From the NCBI GenBank assembly GCA_905221615.1, contig CAJNDT010001247.1, positions 689,827 to 753,826 of the forward strand: a stretch of DNA of 64,000 nucleotides, in the 5' to 3' direction. How positions within the stretch are numbered: the stretch's first letter is position 1; every line of letters starts with the position of its first letter. The notes under the pieces are model-generated. The model was not told the origin of the DNA and did no database searches. It worked only from the letters and a program-made list of their open reading frames with translations. A program made the translations under genes and the position numbers. This document shows, in pieces, positions 50,796 through 61,959 of the stretch. Origin of the DNA: Symbiodinium sp. CCMP2592. Taxonomy: Eukaryota; Sar; Dinophyceae; Suessiales; Symbiodiniaceae.

Positions 50796-51330
50796 AGGGT
50801 TTAATCCCGAGTTTTGGGGGTCGAGTGTTGTTTCGGGCTTACGGGTTCGGGGCTGACCACATACAATGGCAATGGCAGCTGCTCCTCTCAAGCCTAAGTT
50901 CTGAACCAGGGGCCCGACACGGGTTAGGGCTTACATTGGGATCCGAAGACCTACCGTTTTAAGGGTTCTACCCTCTAATTAAGGGGTCATAACCTACTAT
51001 TTTGTAGGGTTTGGGGTCTATAGGGTTTAGGGTCTATAGGGTTGGTCTGGAAAGAAAGTGGTGGGGGGGAGCAATCCCAAACCCTAAACCAGCATTCGGA
51101 GCTCAAGTTGCGGAAGCCTGCAACCTAACAGGATCCTTCATACCGCATAAGGCATAGAAACGCCGGAGGTCTGTACTTCGAACCTGCAGCACTTCAAAGC
51201 GTGTACTTATGACTCAATCACCGGGCGATGTGTCATACAGATATACCCCATAATTGAGGGGTCATAACCTACCATGTGTATCACTATGTCATTATGCCAG
51301 CACGGCATTGTAAGATTGGGTTTAGGGTTT

Positions 51331-51449
51331 CCCAGACCTCCGGGCGGATCCAAAAGTTGATCCCTTAATGGGGGTCCCTATAAGTACCCTTAGCAGTATA
51401 GGGCCCCAAATTAAGGGATCTACTTTCTAGATCCTCCCGGGGGTCTGGG
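51331..51449. mobile_element. F5 element, 2-bp flank TT
   Basis: CCCAGACCTCCGGGCGGATC ... GATCCTCCCGGGGGTCTGGG. It is followed within 5 bp by a coding-like patch (51457-51515), open on both strands, that may be an exon. Confidence 0.75.
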
Positions 51450-51751
51450 TTAGCGGTCGTGCCGGCCAAGCTGCTGGAGCGAGGGCGATTTTGGCCGCCG
51501 AATCTGTTTGCAGGGGAAGATTCTAGGCTTCAGGGTTTAGGGTTTACTCATGGGGAACTAAAGGTTAACCTTTTGGTTATATAGGGATTATGTAGGGACC
51601 CTGTAGGGACTATACTACCCAAAAAAGGTTACAGGTTATCTACTCTGCTACTGGGGATTGCGTTCGGCAGGATGTAAACGGATCCGACGACCTTCGTCTT
51701 GGGATGGTGTGTGTGAGCGCGTGTGTATGTGTGTCTGTGTGTACCTGGGGC

Positions 51752-51862
51752 TAGACCCAGGAGTAACCTGGTAATAAAAAGGGTGCCCTTTTTGGTTCAA
51801 AGAGGGTTTATAAGGGAACCTGAACCCCAAAAAAGGGAATAAGGGCTCACTCTGGGTCCTAG
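51752..51862. mobile_element. F12 element, 5-bp target duplication GGGGC
   Basis: TAGACCCAGGAGTAACCTGG ... CACTCTGGGTCCTAG, flanked by ggggc at 51747-51751 and 51863-51867. Confidence 0.8.
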
Positions 51863-52272
51863 GGGGCCAAACGGACTTGCTCACGAGACTGTCTGTGGAC
51901 CCGAAACGGGCCCACATAATTCAGGGGGTATGTTCATCCGTCAACCACGCTTGAAATCCTCAAGCCTTACTCCAAAACTCAGACATCCAAACCCTCACTT
52001 TGCTTCCTGGATGGACTCGGCCCGGCCAATACAGGGGCCTTCATAATTAGACCAGGGTTTAGGGTTTAGGGTTTAGCGTTTAGGGTATGTTTATGGATAA
52101 GGAGCCCTAAGGAATACTCTTGGTAATGATTCCGATTCCGACCCCTGTATTACCCCCTAAATACACACTAAACCCTAAACCCGTAGTAATCCCTAAACCC
52201 CATCACCCTCTGGGATCCGGACATGGAGATCTCCAATGCGGATGCTTTTACCCACAAGATCCTGGGCTCGGA

Positions 52273-52407
52273 ACTTGGAGAGTCGGGGGGCTTAGGAAGT
52301 AGTTGTTTTAGAGGCTTTTTAGTACCATAACCCCAATTAGGGTCCCTTTTAAGGCACTTATAGGTCTACTTATAACCTACTTACTAAATCCCCCGACCCT
52401 CCAAGAA
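52273..52407. mobile_element. F1 element (GAGTCGGGGGGCTTAG subtype)
   Basis: AACTTGGAGAGTCGGGGGGC ... AAATCCCCCGACCCTCCAAG. Closest to the 44.99 kb copy, sharing the GTCCCTTTTAAGGCACTTAT centre. Confidence 0.75.
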
Positions 52408-53500
52408 GAACATGCGTGTTTCGCAGGTCCGGGCTTCGAGGTCTCTTTCTGGGGAGCTAGATCCGGATCGTTGAAAAATCTTCAGGAAACCTCGAATCCT
52501 ACAAAACCTTAGAAAGTTGCCAAATCCTAAACCCAAAACATAAGCCGTAAACCCTAAATACAAACTTACTCCATCATAAACCGTCAACTAAATACACCAC
52601 TCCTCTGCACTCCGAGATGACTCAGACAGATCTGCTACAATATCTATTTCGCCATAAACTTCTTTTGCAAGCGTTTCGGTTCAGAGTTTAGGGTTTAGGA
52701 GTTAGCGCTTAGGGTTTAGGGTTTAAGCTGTAGCAGAGACATAACACCATGAAGACTACACCTACGGAGAGCCAAGCCTCAAGCCTTGCCGAGACCACGG
52801 GGGATTCTAGAAAGTAGAACGCCTGATTTGAGGCCCAATACTGCTAGACAGTACCCTATGGGAACCCCCTTAAAGGGAACCTCTTCTAATTATAAAGAGA
52901 TACCTTATAGACACCCTTTCAGGAATCTGATTCTTTGGGTCCTCCTTGGGGTCGAGTACTCAGCGAGTCCGAAACCCTAAACCCGAAAGCCTAAAGCCTT
53001 AAACCGGAAGTTCGGGTTTAGGAGGTCTAGGTGTTTAGAGCGTACCTGAACACTACAGAACCTACTTGTTCAGGGTTCGTTTATATGACTTCCTTGTAAG
53101 TCCTGCAAAAGGGTAGGTTATGTGGAGTTCAGGTATAGGGCTTGGTGGCATGGACCTTTAGGGTCTATTTGGCAATCCTGCTGGGCTTTGTACTTAAACT
53201 GCAACAACACCACGGCGACAAGGACGACGACGACTCGGTTTAGCACGACGACGACTGGGTTCAGCACGGCGACGACAAGGTCTGGCACGACGGTTACATC
53301 GGGAGGCCGAAGCGTGTACAGTGTAAAGGTTTCGACAGGAGTTTACGGGTCTAGGGTCTTAGCTCCTAACTATGGTTTACCGGGGTCAGTATACTATGGA
53401 AGATCTAAGGTTTGGAGTTTATGAGGATTTAGATGGTTTTACGCTCTCACAACTCGGGCATGCCAGGCGACGTTCTCCGTGCTGGTTTTAGGGTCTATCA
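52408..53500. other. F5 remnant and a CGACGACG stretch
   Basis: F5-like sequence at 52797-52960 and triplet-rich ACGACGACG at 53215-53290. A plus-strand frame over the latter gives Thr-rich peptide (NTTATRTTTTRFSTTTTGFS) and is more likely repeat than gene. Confidence 0.4.
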
Positions 53501-53792
53501 CAATGTCCTCCCGTCCCTCTCGCGCCGGGAACCATCAAGAATCTGTCTTGTGTATCACTCGTCCTGTTTCTTTCTCTCACCGTTCCTCTTCCTGCCTATC
53601 CACTCTGCCGTTTGTCAAGAAGACACAGAAATTGAAGTCATGACAGAGGAATAGGCATGAAGATGGACGAAGTGAACTCTTCATTCTCTCGTCTCTCCCT
53701 TCTCTCCTTCCTTTGATTGATCCTTTTTCTGTTTCTTTTCTTGTCGCCTTCTGCTTTCAATGACAGGGGTAACACGAGGGAGGTCTCGCTTC

Positions 53793-53794
<2 letters not shown>

Positions 53795-53829
<35 letters not shown>

Positions 53830-54145
53830 CTCGCTCTGTCTTCCTCTCTGCCGTGTCTCGCTCTCTCATCTCTTCTGTCCCCTCTTTCCTTGCTCCGTTG
53901 CTGGAAGGAATCGAAAACAGAAGCGAAGACATAAGATGGAGGAAGATGGTTGGGAGAAGGAAGGTGGATTCCTCCCTCACTCGGCTCTTTGATTTTTTGG
54001 CTCTTGCCTTCTTTTCTCTGCTCCTATCCTTCTTCACAATTAGAAGGAGAAGCGACAAGAACGGAGAGCTCAGGGAGAGCAAGTGATACTGTTCCTCATA
54101 ATCTCCTCCTTCCTCGTGTTCATTGCGTTGTCCATCTCCCCCTCG

Positions 54146-54201
<56 letters not shown>

Positions 54202-54220
54202 CTCTCTCTCTCCCTCCATC
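53795..54220. repeat. (CT)n microsatellites
   Basis: CT arrays at 53795-53826 and 54146-54212 within a longer pyrimidine-rich strand. Open frames give Ser-Leu repeats and are not genes. Confidence 0.9.
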
Positions 54221-55200
54221 CTTTCCTCTCTACTTCTGCACATTTACTTTTCCACTTCTCTCGCCTGCTACATTATGCTTGCTTTGATACTTATCTTTAA
54301 CTTTCTCTCACTCTCTTTGTCCCATCGCTTGCCCTGTTCCTTCTCCTCCTCCCTTCCCTGCCTCCCGTCCTTCTCCCCTTATCACTCAGAAGGAAGAAGG
54401 AAGACTCACAAGGAGAAAGACAAGGGAGTAAGAAAACAGACAAAACAAACGGAGAGAGAATCCGAGAAAGGAGCCATAAGGGACGAAATACAGAAACAAA
54501 GAGAGAAACTAAGGGGGAAAGATAATCAAAAAGAGAGACAGAAAGAGGAGGCGATGCATAAAGCAGCCGACAGTGCCTTGACCTCCACGTCTATTCATTC
54601 TTTGTTCTTGTCCTATCACACTGTCTCATTGGTGATAAACCAGGAAGAGCTTGTGGAGGGAGACGAGGAAGAAGTGTTCTCCTCTTCACTCACCTTGTGC
54701 CCTTCCTCTCCCACCGCTCGCCCGCTCTCCTTTCTTTGATTTTCTTGTCTGGCGGAAAAGTGGGAACCAGGAAGGAAAGTGGAGAAGGGAAAAGACGAGA
54801 TTGAGAAATGACAGAAAGAAGAGAGATACAGAGAGAGCGAGGGAGAGCTTCAAGCCCAGCAGAGGAAGAAGAGAGAGGAAGATAAGGGAAGGGGCAAGGG
54901 GTGGCCAGAAGAAGCGTAAGCCAAAGCTACGTATTGAAAGGGCGGAAGCCCCTTTCTCCTCTTCTTCCTCTTTGCTCTCTTATTTTTCTCTTAGCGCAGG
55001 GCATGCATGGAGCTAGGAAAGGGAAGGGGTCAAAGCGGATGAGAGAAAGTAACGGAGAGAGCTGTTCTTCGTCCCTTTCACCTCCTCCTCTCATTCTTCT
55101 GATGCTTACTCATGTCAGAAGGGTTTGGAAAGGAGTGAAGGCTAGGGCATGGACTGAAGCGAGGCAATAGGTGAAAGTGGATAAGAGAAAGTCATAGACA
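53930..55200. repeat. Segmental duplication, copy 1 (purine/pyrimidine-rich)
   Basis: Alternates pyrimidine-rich and purine-rich blocks on one strand. Matches copy 2 collinearly: the CATGCATGGAGC(T/C)AGGAAAG segment at about 55000 recurs at about 56470, and GAGCTTCAAGCCCAGCAGAG at 54843 recurs at about 56328. Copies differ mainly in microsatellite length. Confidence 0.8.
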
Positions 55201-55599
55201 GAGAGTGCGGGAAGTCGAGTGCGAAAGAAAGAGAAACGAGGAAGACTAGGAAGAAGGACACAGAAGAGGAAGCCAGAGAGTACCAGTGTTGCCGTATCTC
55301 AAAGGATTCCGGGCCTCGCGAGGGCTTTGAGGAGGCTTGTAGGCGCCTTCAGACACTTCCACAACTTTCTGGAAGCCACCAACTTCCTCCCTAAGGGGGC
55401 CTCCCGAGGACATGAACACCAAACCGAGTATAAAGAAAGCAGGGGGATGTAGAGAAGCAGAGTGTGGTAAGAAGGAGCAAGGAGAATCAGTTCGCGTCTC
55501 CTCCTCTTTTCCTTTTTGAATGACCAGAGGAAAGAAAAGGATAAGGAGGAAAGGCTCTGCGAAGACATAAGGAAAGAAGAGCAGACAACAGAAAGGAAG

Positions 55600-56660
55600 C
55601 GGTAAGATGCGGGAAGACGGTTCGGAGAAGAAAGGAGAATTCCTCCTTCGCTCGCCTCTCTTACTTCCTTGCCCTTTGCCTTCTTCCTCTTCTCTTACCC
55701 TATTCATCTTCATAAGGAAGGAGAAATGAAAGAAACGGAGAGTTCAGGGCATGCAAAGGGCACTCTTCTCATCACCTCATCCATCCTCCTTTTCATTGTT
55801 CTCTCCAGATCCCTCTTTCTCCCTCCCTCCCTTCCCGTCTACTTCTGCACATTCCCTTTTCCGCTTCTCTCCGCCTATTATGTTCGCTTGGAAAGAATCG
55901 ATAAAATCGCTTGCCCCCTATTCCTTCTCCTCCTGCCTTTCCTGCCTCTCGTCGAAGAAGGACAATTCACAAGGAAGAAGACAAGGGAGTAAGAGAAAGA
56001 CAACAGAAGCTGAGAGACAATCCGAGAAGGGCAGAAGAAGAACGAGAGCCATAAGGAAACAAACACAGAAACAAAGAGAGAAAGTAAGAGAGAAAGACCA
56101 GCAAAAACAGAGGCAGAGAGTGAGAGAAAGGAGGGGAGGGGAAGCGATGCAGAAAGCAGTCGAAAGTGCCTTGCTTGTCCTATCTCACCGTCCCATTGGT
56201 AAAAAACCAGGAAGAGGTTGTGGAGGAAGACAAGGAAGAAGTGTTCTCGTCTTCACTCACCTTGTGCCCTTCTTCTCCCACCGCTCGGCCGCTCGACAGA
56301 AAGAAGAGAGTTGCGGAGAGGGCGAGAGAGAGCTTCAAGCCCAGCAGAGGAAGAAGAGAGAGGAAGATACGAGAAGTGTGGAGGAAGTGGCCAAAAGAAA
56401 TGCTACGTAATGAAAGAGGGGAAACCAGTTTCTCCTCTGCTCTTCCTCTTTTCTCTCTTATTCTTCTCGGGCATGCATGGAGCCAGGAAAGGGAAGGGGT
56501 CAAAGCAGATGAGAGAAAGTAATGGAGAGAGCTGTTCTTCGTCCCTCTGACCTCCTCCTCTCATTTTACTCATATCAGAAGGGTCTGGAAAGGAGTGAAA
56601 GGTAGGGCATGGACTGAAGCGAGGGAATAGGTGAAAGTGGATAAGAAACAATGTTAGACA
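55600..56660. repeat. Segmental duplication, copy 2
   Basis: Direct-orientation partner of 53930-55200. The last 190 bp (AAAGGGAAGGGGTCAAAGC through GTGAAAGTGGATAAGA) are about 90% identical by eye, so the duplication is not ancient. Frames in it are Arg/Glu/Lys- or Ser/Leu-rich and not credible proteins. Confidence 0.8.
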
Positions 56661-57450
56661 GCTTGCCGAAGGCGGCCAGCTCGCAGCTTGCCTGCGGCCT
56701 GGCCTGCTGAGCCTGGTGGGCTTTTGAAGGTGGGCAGGGGCCTGCTGAGATCCGCGGCCAGCACGCCAGGCTTGCTTTGAGGCAGGGCCAGCTGGGGAGC
56801 CTGGCCGGGCTGAGTGGGTTGGGTGAGTGAGTGGGGAGAGGGTGGAGAGGAACAGGGAGAAGAGGGTGGGTGGAGAGAGGAGGTAGAGGGAGCGAGGGGT
56901 GGGAAGAGGGAGGTAAAGGCAGGTAGAAAGGGGAGCAGAGTGAGATGGCAATCAAGAAGGGTTACGGGTGAAAGGGAGGGGAAGAGGAGGGAGTGGGGAG
57001 ATGGGTGGAGAGGTAGAGGGAGTGGAGGGTGGGTGCGTTCTTTGGATTGTATAGTCTAAGGGTTTTCTACCAAGGGTTCCATATCAGGGATCTGTACAGA
57101 GGATCTATAGATTTCTATAAGGAGTATATAAAGACTGTGTATGAGGGCTCCATATAATCGATCTTTCAAAGATTTTTTTATAAAGGACTCCATTTGTGGG
57201 AAACATAAGCGGTTCCTACAAATTCTTTATCTCGAGGATCTGTAAGGTTTACATATCTATGAAGCTTTTCTATATGGGCTCTATAGACCCCATAAGACAA
57301 ATTAAAAAGTGATGAATGTGATAAGAAGATGATAAGAAGATGAGTGGATGGGAGAAAAAGTGATGGGAGGTGAGGAGACATGAGATGGGAAGGGAAGGAA
57401 TGAGTTAGGAGTGGGGGAGGTAGGAGGCAAGTGAGAGGGACAGGGTGGAT
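56661..57450. repeat. G-rich linker and degenerate GATCTATAG repeats
   Basis: 56,690-57,040 is GGGAGAGGG/GCCTGG-rich; 57,060-57,290 contains loose repeats of GGATCTATAgAt and CTATAAGG. No gene. Confidence 0.5.
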
Positions 57451-57464
57451 CATTTACAAACGCG

Positions 57465-57645
57465 TTTAGAGGGACGCTCCTTGCGATGTGTGATTTTTGG
57501 CTCTGAGTTCTTACAAAACCTGAGCGGGGCACACCCCTTGCGATTTGTGATTTTTGAATTTACTTGTCATGAAAACCTTTTGGGGACACCCCTTAAGATC
57601 TGTGGTTTTGGGATCTGAGTTTTCACAAAACCTTAGGGGGATATT
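57465..57645 (+). repeat. About 57-bp satellite, 3 copies, forward
   Basis: Unit core CACCCCTTGCGATTTGTGAT then TTTTGnATcTGAGTTnTnACAAAACCT. The same unit appears inverted at 58775-58990. Confidence 0.75.
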
Positions 57646-57955
57646 TAAGAAGGAGAGAAGGGAGGGTGGGGGAGGGTGGAGATTCCAGGAGAGAGAAAGG
57701 GGAAGAGGAGAGGTAGAGGGAGTGGAGGTGGGGGAGAGTGAGGAAGGTGAGGGGAGGGGGTAGTGGGAGGGATAGGGAGAGGGAGGGAGGGGTATGGGAG
57801 GAGGACGAGGGATGAGGAGGAAGATAGTGAAGATGATGAGGTGGATGATAAAGAGAGAGGTGGGGTGGAGTGAGGTGTGTGGTGGGATGGGACGGGGTGG
57901 GTGGGCACGGCTGCCTGCTTCCGCACGCCCAGCCTTCCCTGCCCGAGCCGCGACC
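57646..57955. repeat. G/A-rich simple-sequence linker
   Basis: GGGAGAGGGAGGG and GATGAGGA-type low complexity DNA ending in a GC-rich patch. Confidence 0.7.
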
Positions 57956-57959
57956 GAGC

Positions 57960-58775
57960 AGAAAGCATGTAAATATCGCGCTATAACAAGGGCTAGGGAT
58001 TTCACACATCTGCTGGCAAAATCTGGCGGAAGTGACCTGTTGTCCAGCAAAACACCTGTAAATACCGCATGAAAACAAGGGCTAGGGATTTCACACATCT
58101 GCTGGCAAAATCTGGCGGAAGTGACCTGTTGTCCAGCAAAACACCTGTAAATACCGCATGAAAACAAGGGCTAGGGATTTCACACATCTGCTGGCAAAAT
58201 CTGGCGGAAGTGACCTGTGCTCGAACAAAACACATGTAAATATCGCGTGAAGACAAGGACTAGGGATTTCACACATCTGCTGGCAAAATCTGGCGGAAGT
58301 GACCTGTGGTCCAGCAAAACACCTGTAAGTACCAATTGAAAACAAGGGCTAGGGATTTCACACATCTGCTGGCAAAATCTGGCGGAAGTGACCTGTGCTC
58401 GAACAAAACACATGTAAATACCGCGTGAAGACAAGGACTAGGGATTTCCCACATCTGTTGGCAAAATCTGGCGGAAGTGACCTGTGATCCAGCAAAACAC
58501 CTGTAAATACCGCGCTAAAACAGGGGCTACGGATTTCACACATCTGCTGGCAAAATCTGGCGGAAGTGACCTGTGCCCGAACAAAACACATGTAAATACC
58601 GCGTGAAAACAAGGACTAGGGATTTCACACATCTGCTGGCAAAATCTGGCGGAAGTGACCTGTGATCCAGCAAAACACCTGTAAATACCGCGCTAAAACA
58701 GGGGCCAGGGATTTCACACATCTGCTGGCAAAATCTGGCGGAAGTGACCTGTGGTCCACCAAAACACCTGTAACT
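57960..58775 (-). repeat. 89-bp satellite, about 9 head-to-tail copies
   Basis: Each unit contains GGGATTTCACACATCTGCTG, GCAAAATCTGGCGGAAGTGA, CCTGT and a variable GTAAATACCGCG segment. Units recur every 89 bp (for example 58087, 58176, 58265, 58354) with two alternating variants (CCAGCAAAACACCTG and CGAACAAAACACATG). Overlapping 84-codon frames on the minus strand are a by-product of 89 not being a multiple of three. Confidence 0.9.
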
Positions 58776-58990
58776 CAGATCCGAAAACCATAGATCGCAA
58801 GGGGTGTCACCCTAAGGGTTTTTGTAATAAATATGTTTCAAAAACACAAATCGCAAGGGGTGTCCCCCTAATTAATTAAGGTTTTGTAAGAACTCCATTA
58901 CTAGAATCACAGATCGCAATGAGTGTCCCCCTAAAGGCTTTTTCAACAAATAGGTTCCAAAATCACAAATCGCAAGGGGTGTCACCGCAA
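58776..58990 (-). repeat. About 57-bp satellite, 4 copies, inverted
   Basis: Unit core ATCACAAATCGCAAGGGGTG, the complement of the block at 57465-57645. Confidence 0.75.
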
Positions 58991-59290
58991 GGCAGGTGGG
59001 AGAAGCGGGGGAGAGGCATGGGGTTAAGGGCAGGGGGCTGGGGCCCTTTTTCGGGCTTGGGCTGGGGTTGGGCAGGGCTGGTAAGCTTGGAATTCGTGGC
59101 TGCGGCTGGAGTATTGGGGCTGGGGTTGGGCAGGGCTGTTGGCTGAAATTTTGGGGGCGGCTGGAGCTGGGTGGGCCGGCCATGGGCCAGGGGGGGTGGA
59201 GGCGGGCTGGGGGGGGATTGTGGGGGCCGGGGTTGGGGCTGGGGCTGAGGGCTGGGGCTGGGGGCTGGAACTGGGGGCTCGCGGATTATA
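58991..59290. repeat. GGGGCTGG-rich linker
   Basis: Degenerate short repeats of GGGCTGGGGCTG. A G-quadruplex-prone strand. A second such linker lies at 59850-60270. Confidence 0.8.
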
Positions 59291-59299
59291 CAGGCTTTC

Positions 59300-59640
59300 T
59301 GCTCGATCAGAGATCACTTCCGCCAGATTTTGCCAGCAGATGTGTGAAATCCTTAGCCTTGGTTTTGACGGTATTTCAAGCTTTCTGCGTGATCACCGAT
59401 CACTTCCGTCAGATTTTGCCAGCGGATGTGTGAAATCCCGAGCCCTTGTTTTAACCCGGTATTTACAGGCTTTCTGCGCGATCACCGATCACTTCCGCCA
59501 GATTTTACCAGCGGATGTGTGAAATCCCTAGCCCTTGTTTTAACGCGGTATTTACAGGCTTTCTGCTCGATCACGGATCACTTCCGCCAGATTTTACCAG
59601 CGCATGTGTGAAATCCCTAGCCCTTGTTTTGCCACGGAAA
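59300..59640 (+). repeat. 89-bp satellite, 4 copies, opposite orientation
   Basis: GATCACTTCCGCCAGATTTT starts at 59312, 59398, 59487 and 59576 (spacing 86, 89, 89). It is the complement of the 57.96-58.78 kb block. Confidence 0.9.
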
Positions 59641-59832
59641 GCTGCTAAACCCGTGCTCGGTTTTAGTGTGGTATTTACAGCACTTTGACAAGGTCGCAGC
59701 CCGATCGCACCAAATTTTGTCACACAAAGTTGCTAAACCCCTGCTCGGTTTTAGTGTGGTATTTACAGCACGTTGACAAGGTCGCAGCCCGATCGCACCA
59801 AATTTTGTCACGCAGAGTTGCTAAACCTCTGC
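59641..59832 (+). repeat. Diverged variant of the 89-bp satellite
   Basis: About 88-bp units (GCTAAACCCnTGCTCGG, TTTAGTGTGGTATTTACAGC, GATCGCACCAAATTTTGTCA). The alignment with the 89-bp unit (GCCAGATTTTGCCAGC, GTATTTACAGG) is visible by eye, so both descend from one satellite. Confidence 0.75.
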
Positions 59833-60270
59833 TCTTCAACTTAGCGCTTTTCGGATTCGGCTGGGGCGGCTCTTTCTTGGTGGCGGCTTCGGGCGGGCTG
59901 GGGAGTTCTGGAAAAGAGGGTTGGGGCTGGTGTGGGGTGGGAGTCTTAGCAAAGTGGTGGTTGAGGCTCTGAGGGGAGCGCTGGGCTGGGGCTGCAGGCT
60001 GGGGCTGGGGAGCAGGGCCAGAGAAGGAGAGCTGGCTGGGGCTGGGGGTGGAGGCTGGCGGGGGCTGGGCTGGGGGTTGAGGGCGGGGAGGGAGAGCTGG
60101 CCGGAGGCGGGCGGCTGGAGCTGGGGAAGGCGCAAAAACTGGTGTAGGGGTCAGGGGCAGAGAGAAAGAGCTGGCTGGGCTGGGGGTGGAGGCTGGTGGG
60201 GGCCGGCGGCTGGGGCTGGGCTGGGAGCTGGCTGGGTCAGGGGGCTGGAGCTAGAGGCTGGGGGCTGGGT
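59833..60270. repeat. GGGGCTGG-rich linker 2
   Basis: As the first linker; includes GAGAGAAAGAGCTGGCTGGG. No coding signal. Confidence 0.75.
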
Positions 60271-60271
60271 G

Positions 60272-61870
60272 GAGGCCACCGACACCTATTTAAATTTTTA
60301 AAAATCTTTAAAATCTTTAAAATCTGAAAAGCTTGGTTTTCAAAAATTAAAGATTTTAAAGATTTTAAAAGCCTTTAAAATCTTTAAAATCTGAAAAGCT
60401 TGGTTTTCAAAAATTAAAGATTTTAAGATTTTAAAGATTTATAAAATTTTAAATCGTTAGGTCTGGGCTCCAGGCCACCGACACCTATTTAAAATTTTAA
60501 AAATCTTTAAAATCTTTAAAATCTTTAAAATCTGAAAAGCTTGGTTTTCAAAAATTAAAGATTTTAAAGATATTAAAAGCCTTTAAAATCTTTAAAATCT
60601 TTAAAATCTGAAAAGCTTGGTTTTCAAAAATTAAAGATTTTAAAGATTTTAAAAGCTTTAAAATCTTTAAAATCTGTAAAGCTTGGTTTTCAAAAATTAA
60701 AGATTTTAAAGATTTTTAAAATTTTAAATCGTTAGGTCTGGGCTCCAGGCCACCGACACCTATTTAAAATTTTAAAAATCTTTAAAATCTTTAAAACCTT
60801 TAAAATCTGAAAAGCTTGGTTTTCAAAAATTAAAGATTTTAAAGATTTCAAAAGCCTTTAAAATCTTTAAAATCTTTAAAATCTGAAAAGCTTGGTTTTC
60901 AAAAATTAAAGATTTTAAAGATTTTAAAGATTTTTAAAATTTTAAATCGTTAGGTCTGGGCTCCAGGACACCGACACCCATTTAAAATTTTGAAAAATCT
61001 ATAAAATCTTTAAAATCTTTAAAATCTGAAAAGCTTGGTTTTCAAAAATTAAAGATTTTTAAAAGCTTTTAAAATCTTTAAAATCTTTAAAATCTGAAAA
61101 GCTTGGTTTTCAAAAAATAAAAATTTTAAAGATTTTAAAGATTTTTAAAATTTTAAATAGGTGTCGGTGGCCTGGAACCCAGACCTAACGATTTAAAATT
61201 TTAAAAATCTTTAAAATCTTTAAAATCTGAAAAGATTGGTTTTCAAAAATTAAAGATTTCAAAGATTTTAAAAGCCTTTAAAATCTTTAAAATCTGAAAA
61301 GCTTGGTTTTCAAAAATTAAAGATTTTAAAGATTTTAAAAGCTTTTAAAATCTTTAAAATCTGTAAAGCTTGGTTTTCAAAAATTAAAGATTTTAAAGAT
61401 TGTTAAAATTTTAAATCGTTAGGTCTGGGCTCCAGGCCACCGACACCTATTTAAAATGTTAAAAATCTTTAAAACCTTTAAAATCTTTAAAATCTGAAAA
61501 GCTTGGTTTTCAAAAATTAAAGATTTTAAAGATTTTAAAAGCCTTTAAAATCTTTAAAATCTTTAAAATCTGAAAAGCTTGGTTTTCAAAAATTAAAGAT
61601 TTTAAAGATTTTAAAGATTTTTAAAATTTTAAATCGTTAGGTCTGGGCTCCAGGCCACCGACACCTATTTAAATTTTTAAAAATCTTTAAAATCTTTAAA
61701 ATCTTTAAAATCTGAAAAGCTTGGTTTTCAAAAATTAAAGATTTTAAAGATTTTAAAAGCCTTTAAAATCTTTAAAATCTTTAAAATCTGAAAAGCTTGG
61801 TTTTCAAAAACAAAAGATTTTAAAAGCATCTGAAATCTTTAAAATCCTTAAAATCTGAAAAGCCTGAATT
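60272..61870. repeat. AT-rich higher-order repeat with CCACCGACACC spacer
   Basis: Blocks of TTTAAAATC and AAAGATTTT flank GAAAAGCTTGGTTTTC, itself a near palindrome. Blocks are separated by TTAGGTCTGGGCTCCAGGCC plus ACCGACACCTATTT, at 60472, 60747, 60965, 61434 and 61652 (spacing 275, 218, 469, 218). At 61155-61190 the spacer is in reverse orientation (AGGTGTCGGTGGCCTGG), so one block was inverted. Confidence 0.9.
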
Positions 61871-61959
61871 GATATAGTATTGATAAACAAAGCAAAGCCA
61901 TACGTCAAATAGACCCTAAAGGTCCTACGTACATAGGGCTTGAGGCAGGGACATTCATA

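Noticed and set aside
53717..56550. Several 90-220 codon frames rich in Ser-Leu or Arg-Glu-Lys
   Set aside because: Products of purine/pyrimidine-asymmetric simple sequence, open on both strands, with no conserved motif between the two duplicated copies beyond DNA identity.
57960..58775. Series of 84-codon minus-strand frames spaced 89 bp apart
   Set aside because: They are the same satellite unit read in successive phases; the 89-bp period cannot encode one repeated protein.
57960..59640. CRISPR-like array from regularly spaced repeats
   Set aside because: Units are contiguous 89-bp satellites with no unique spacers, in eukaryotic DNA.
59836..60301. Pro/Ser- or Gly/Trp-rich 100-126 codon frames on both strands
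   Set aside because: Derived from degenerate GGGGCTGG repeats; no borders, no conserved motif.
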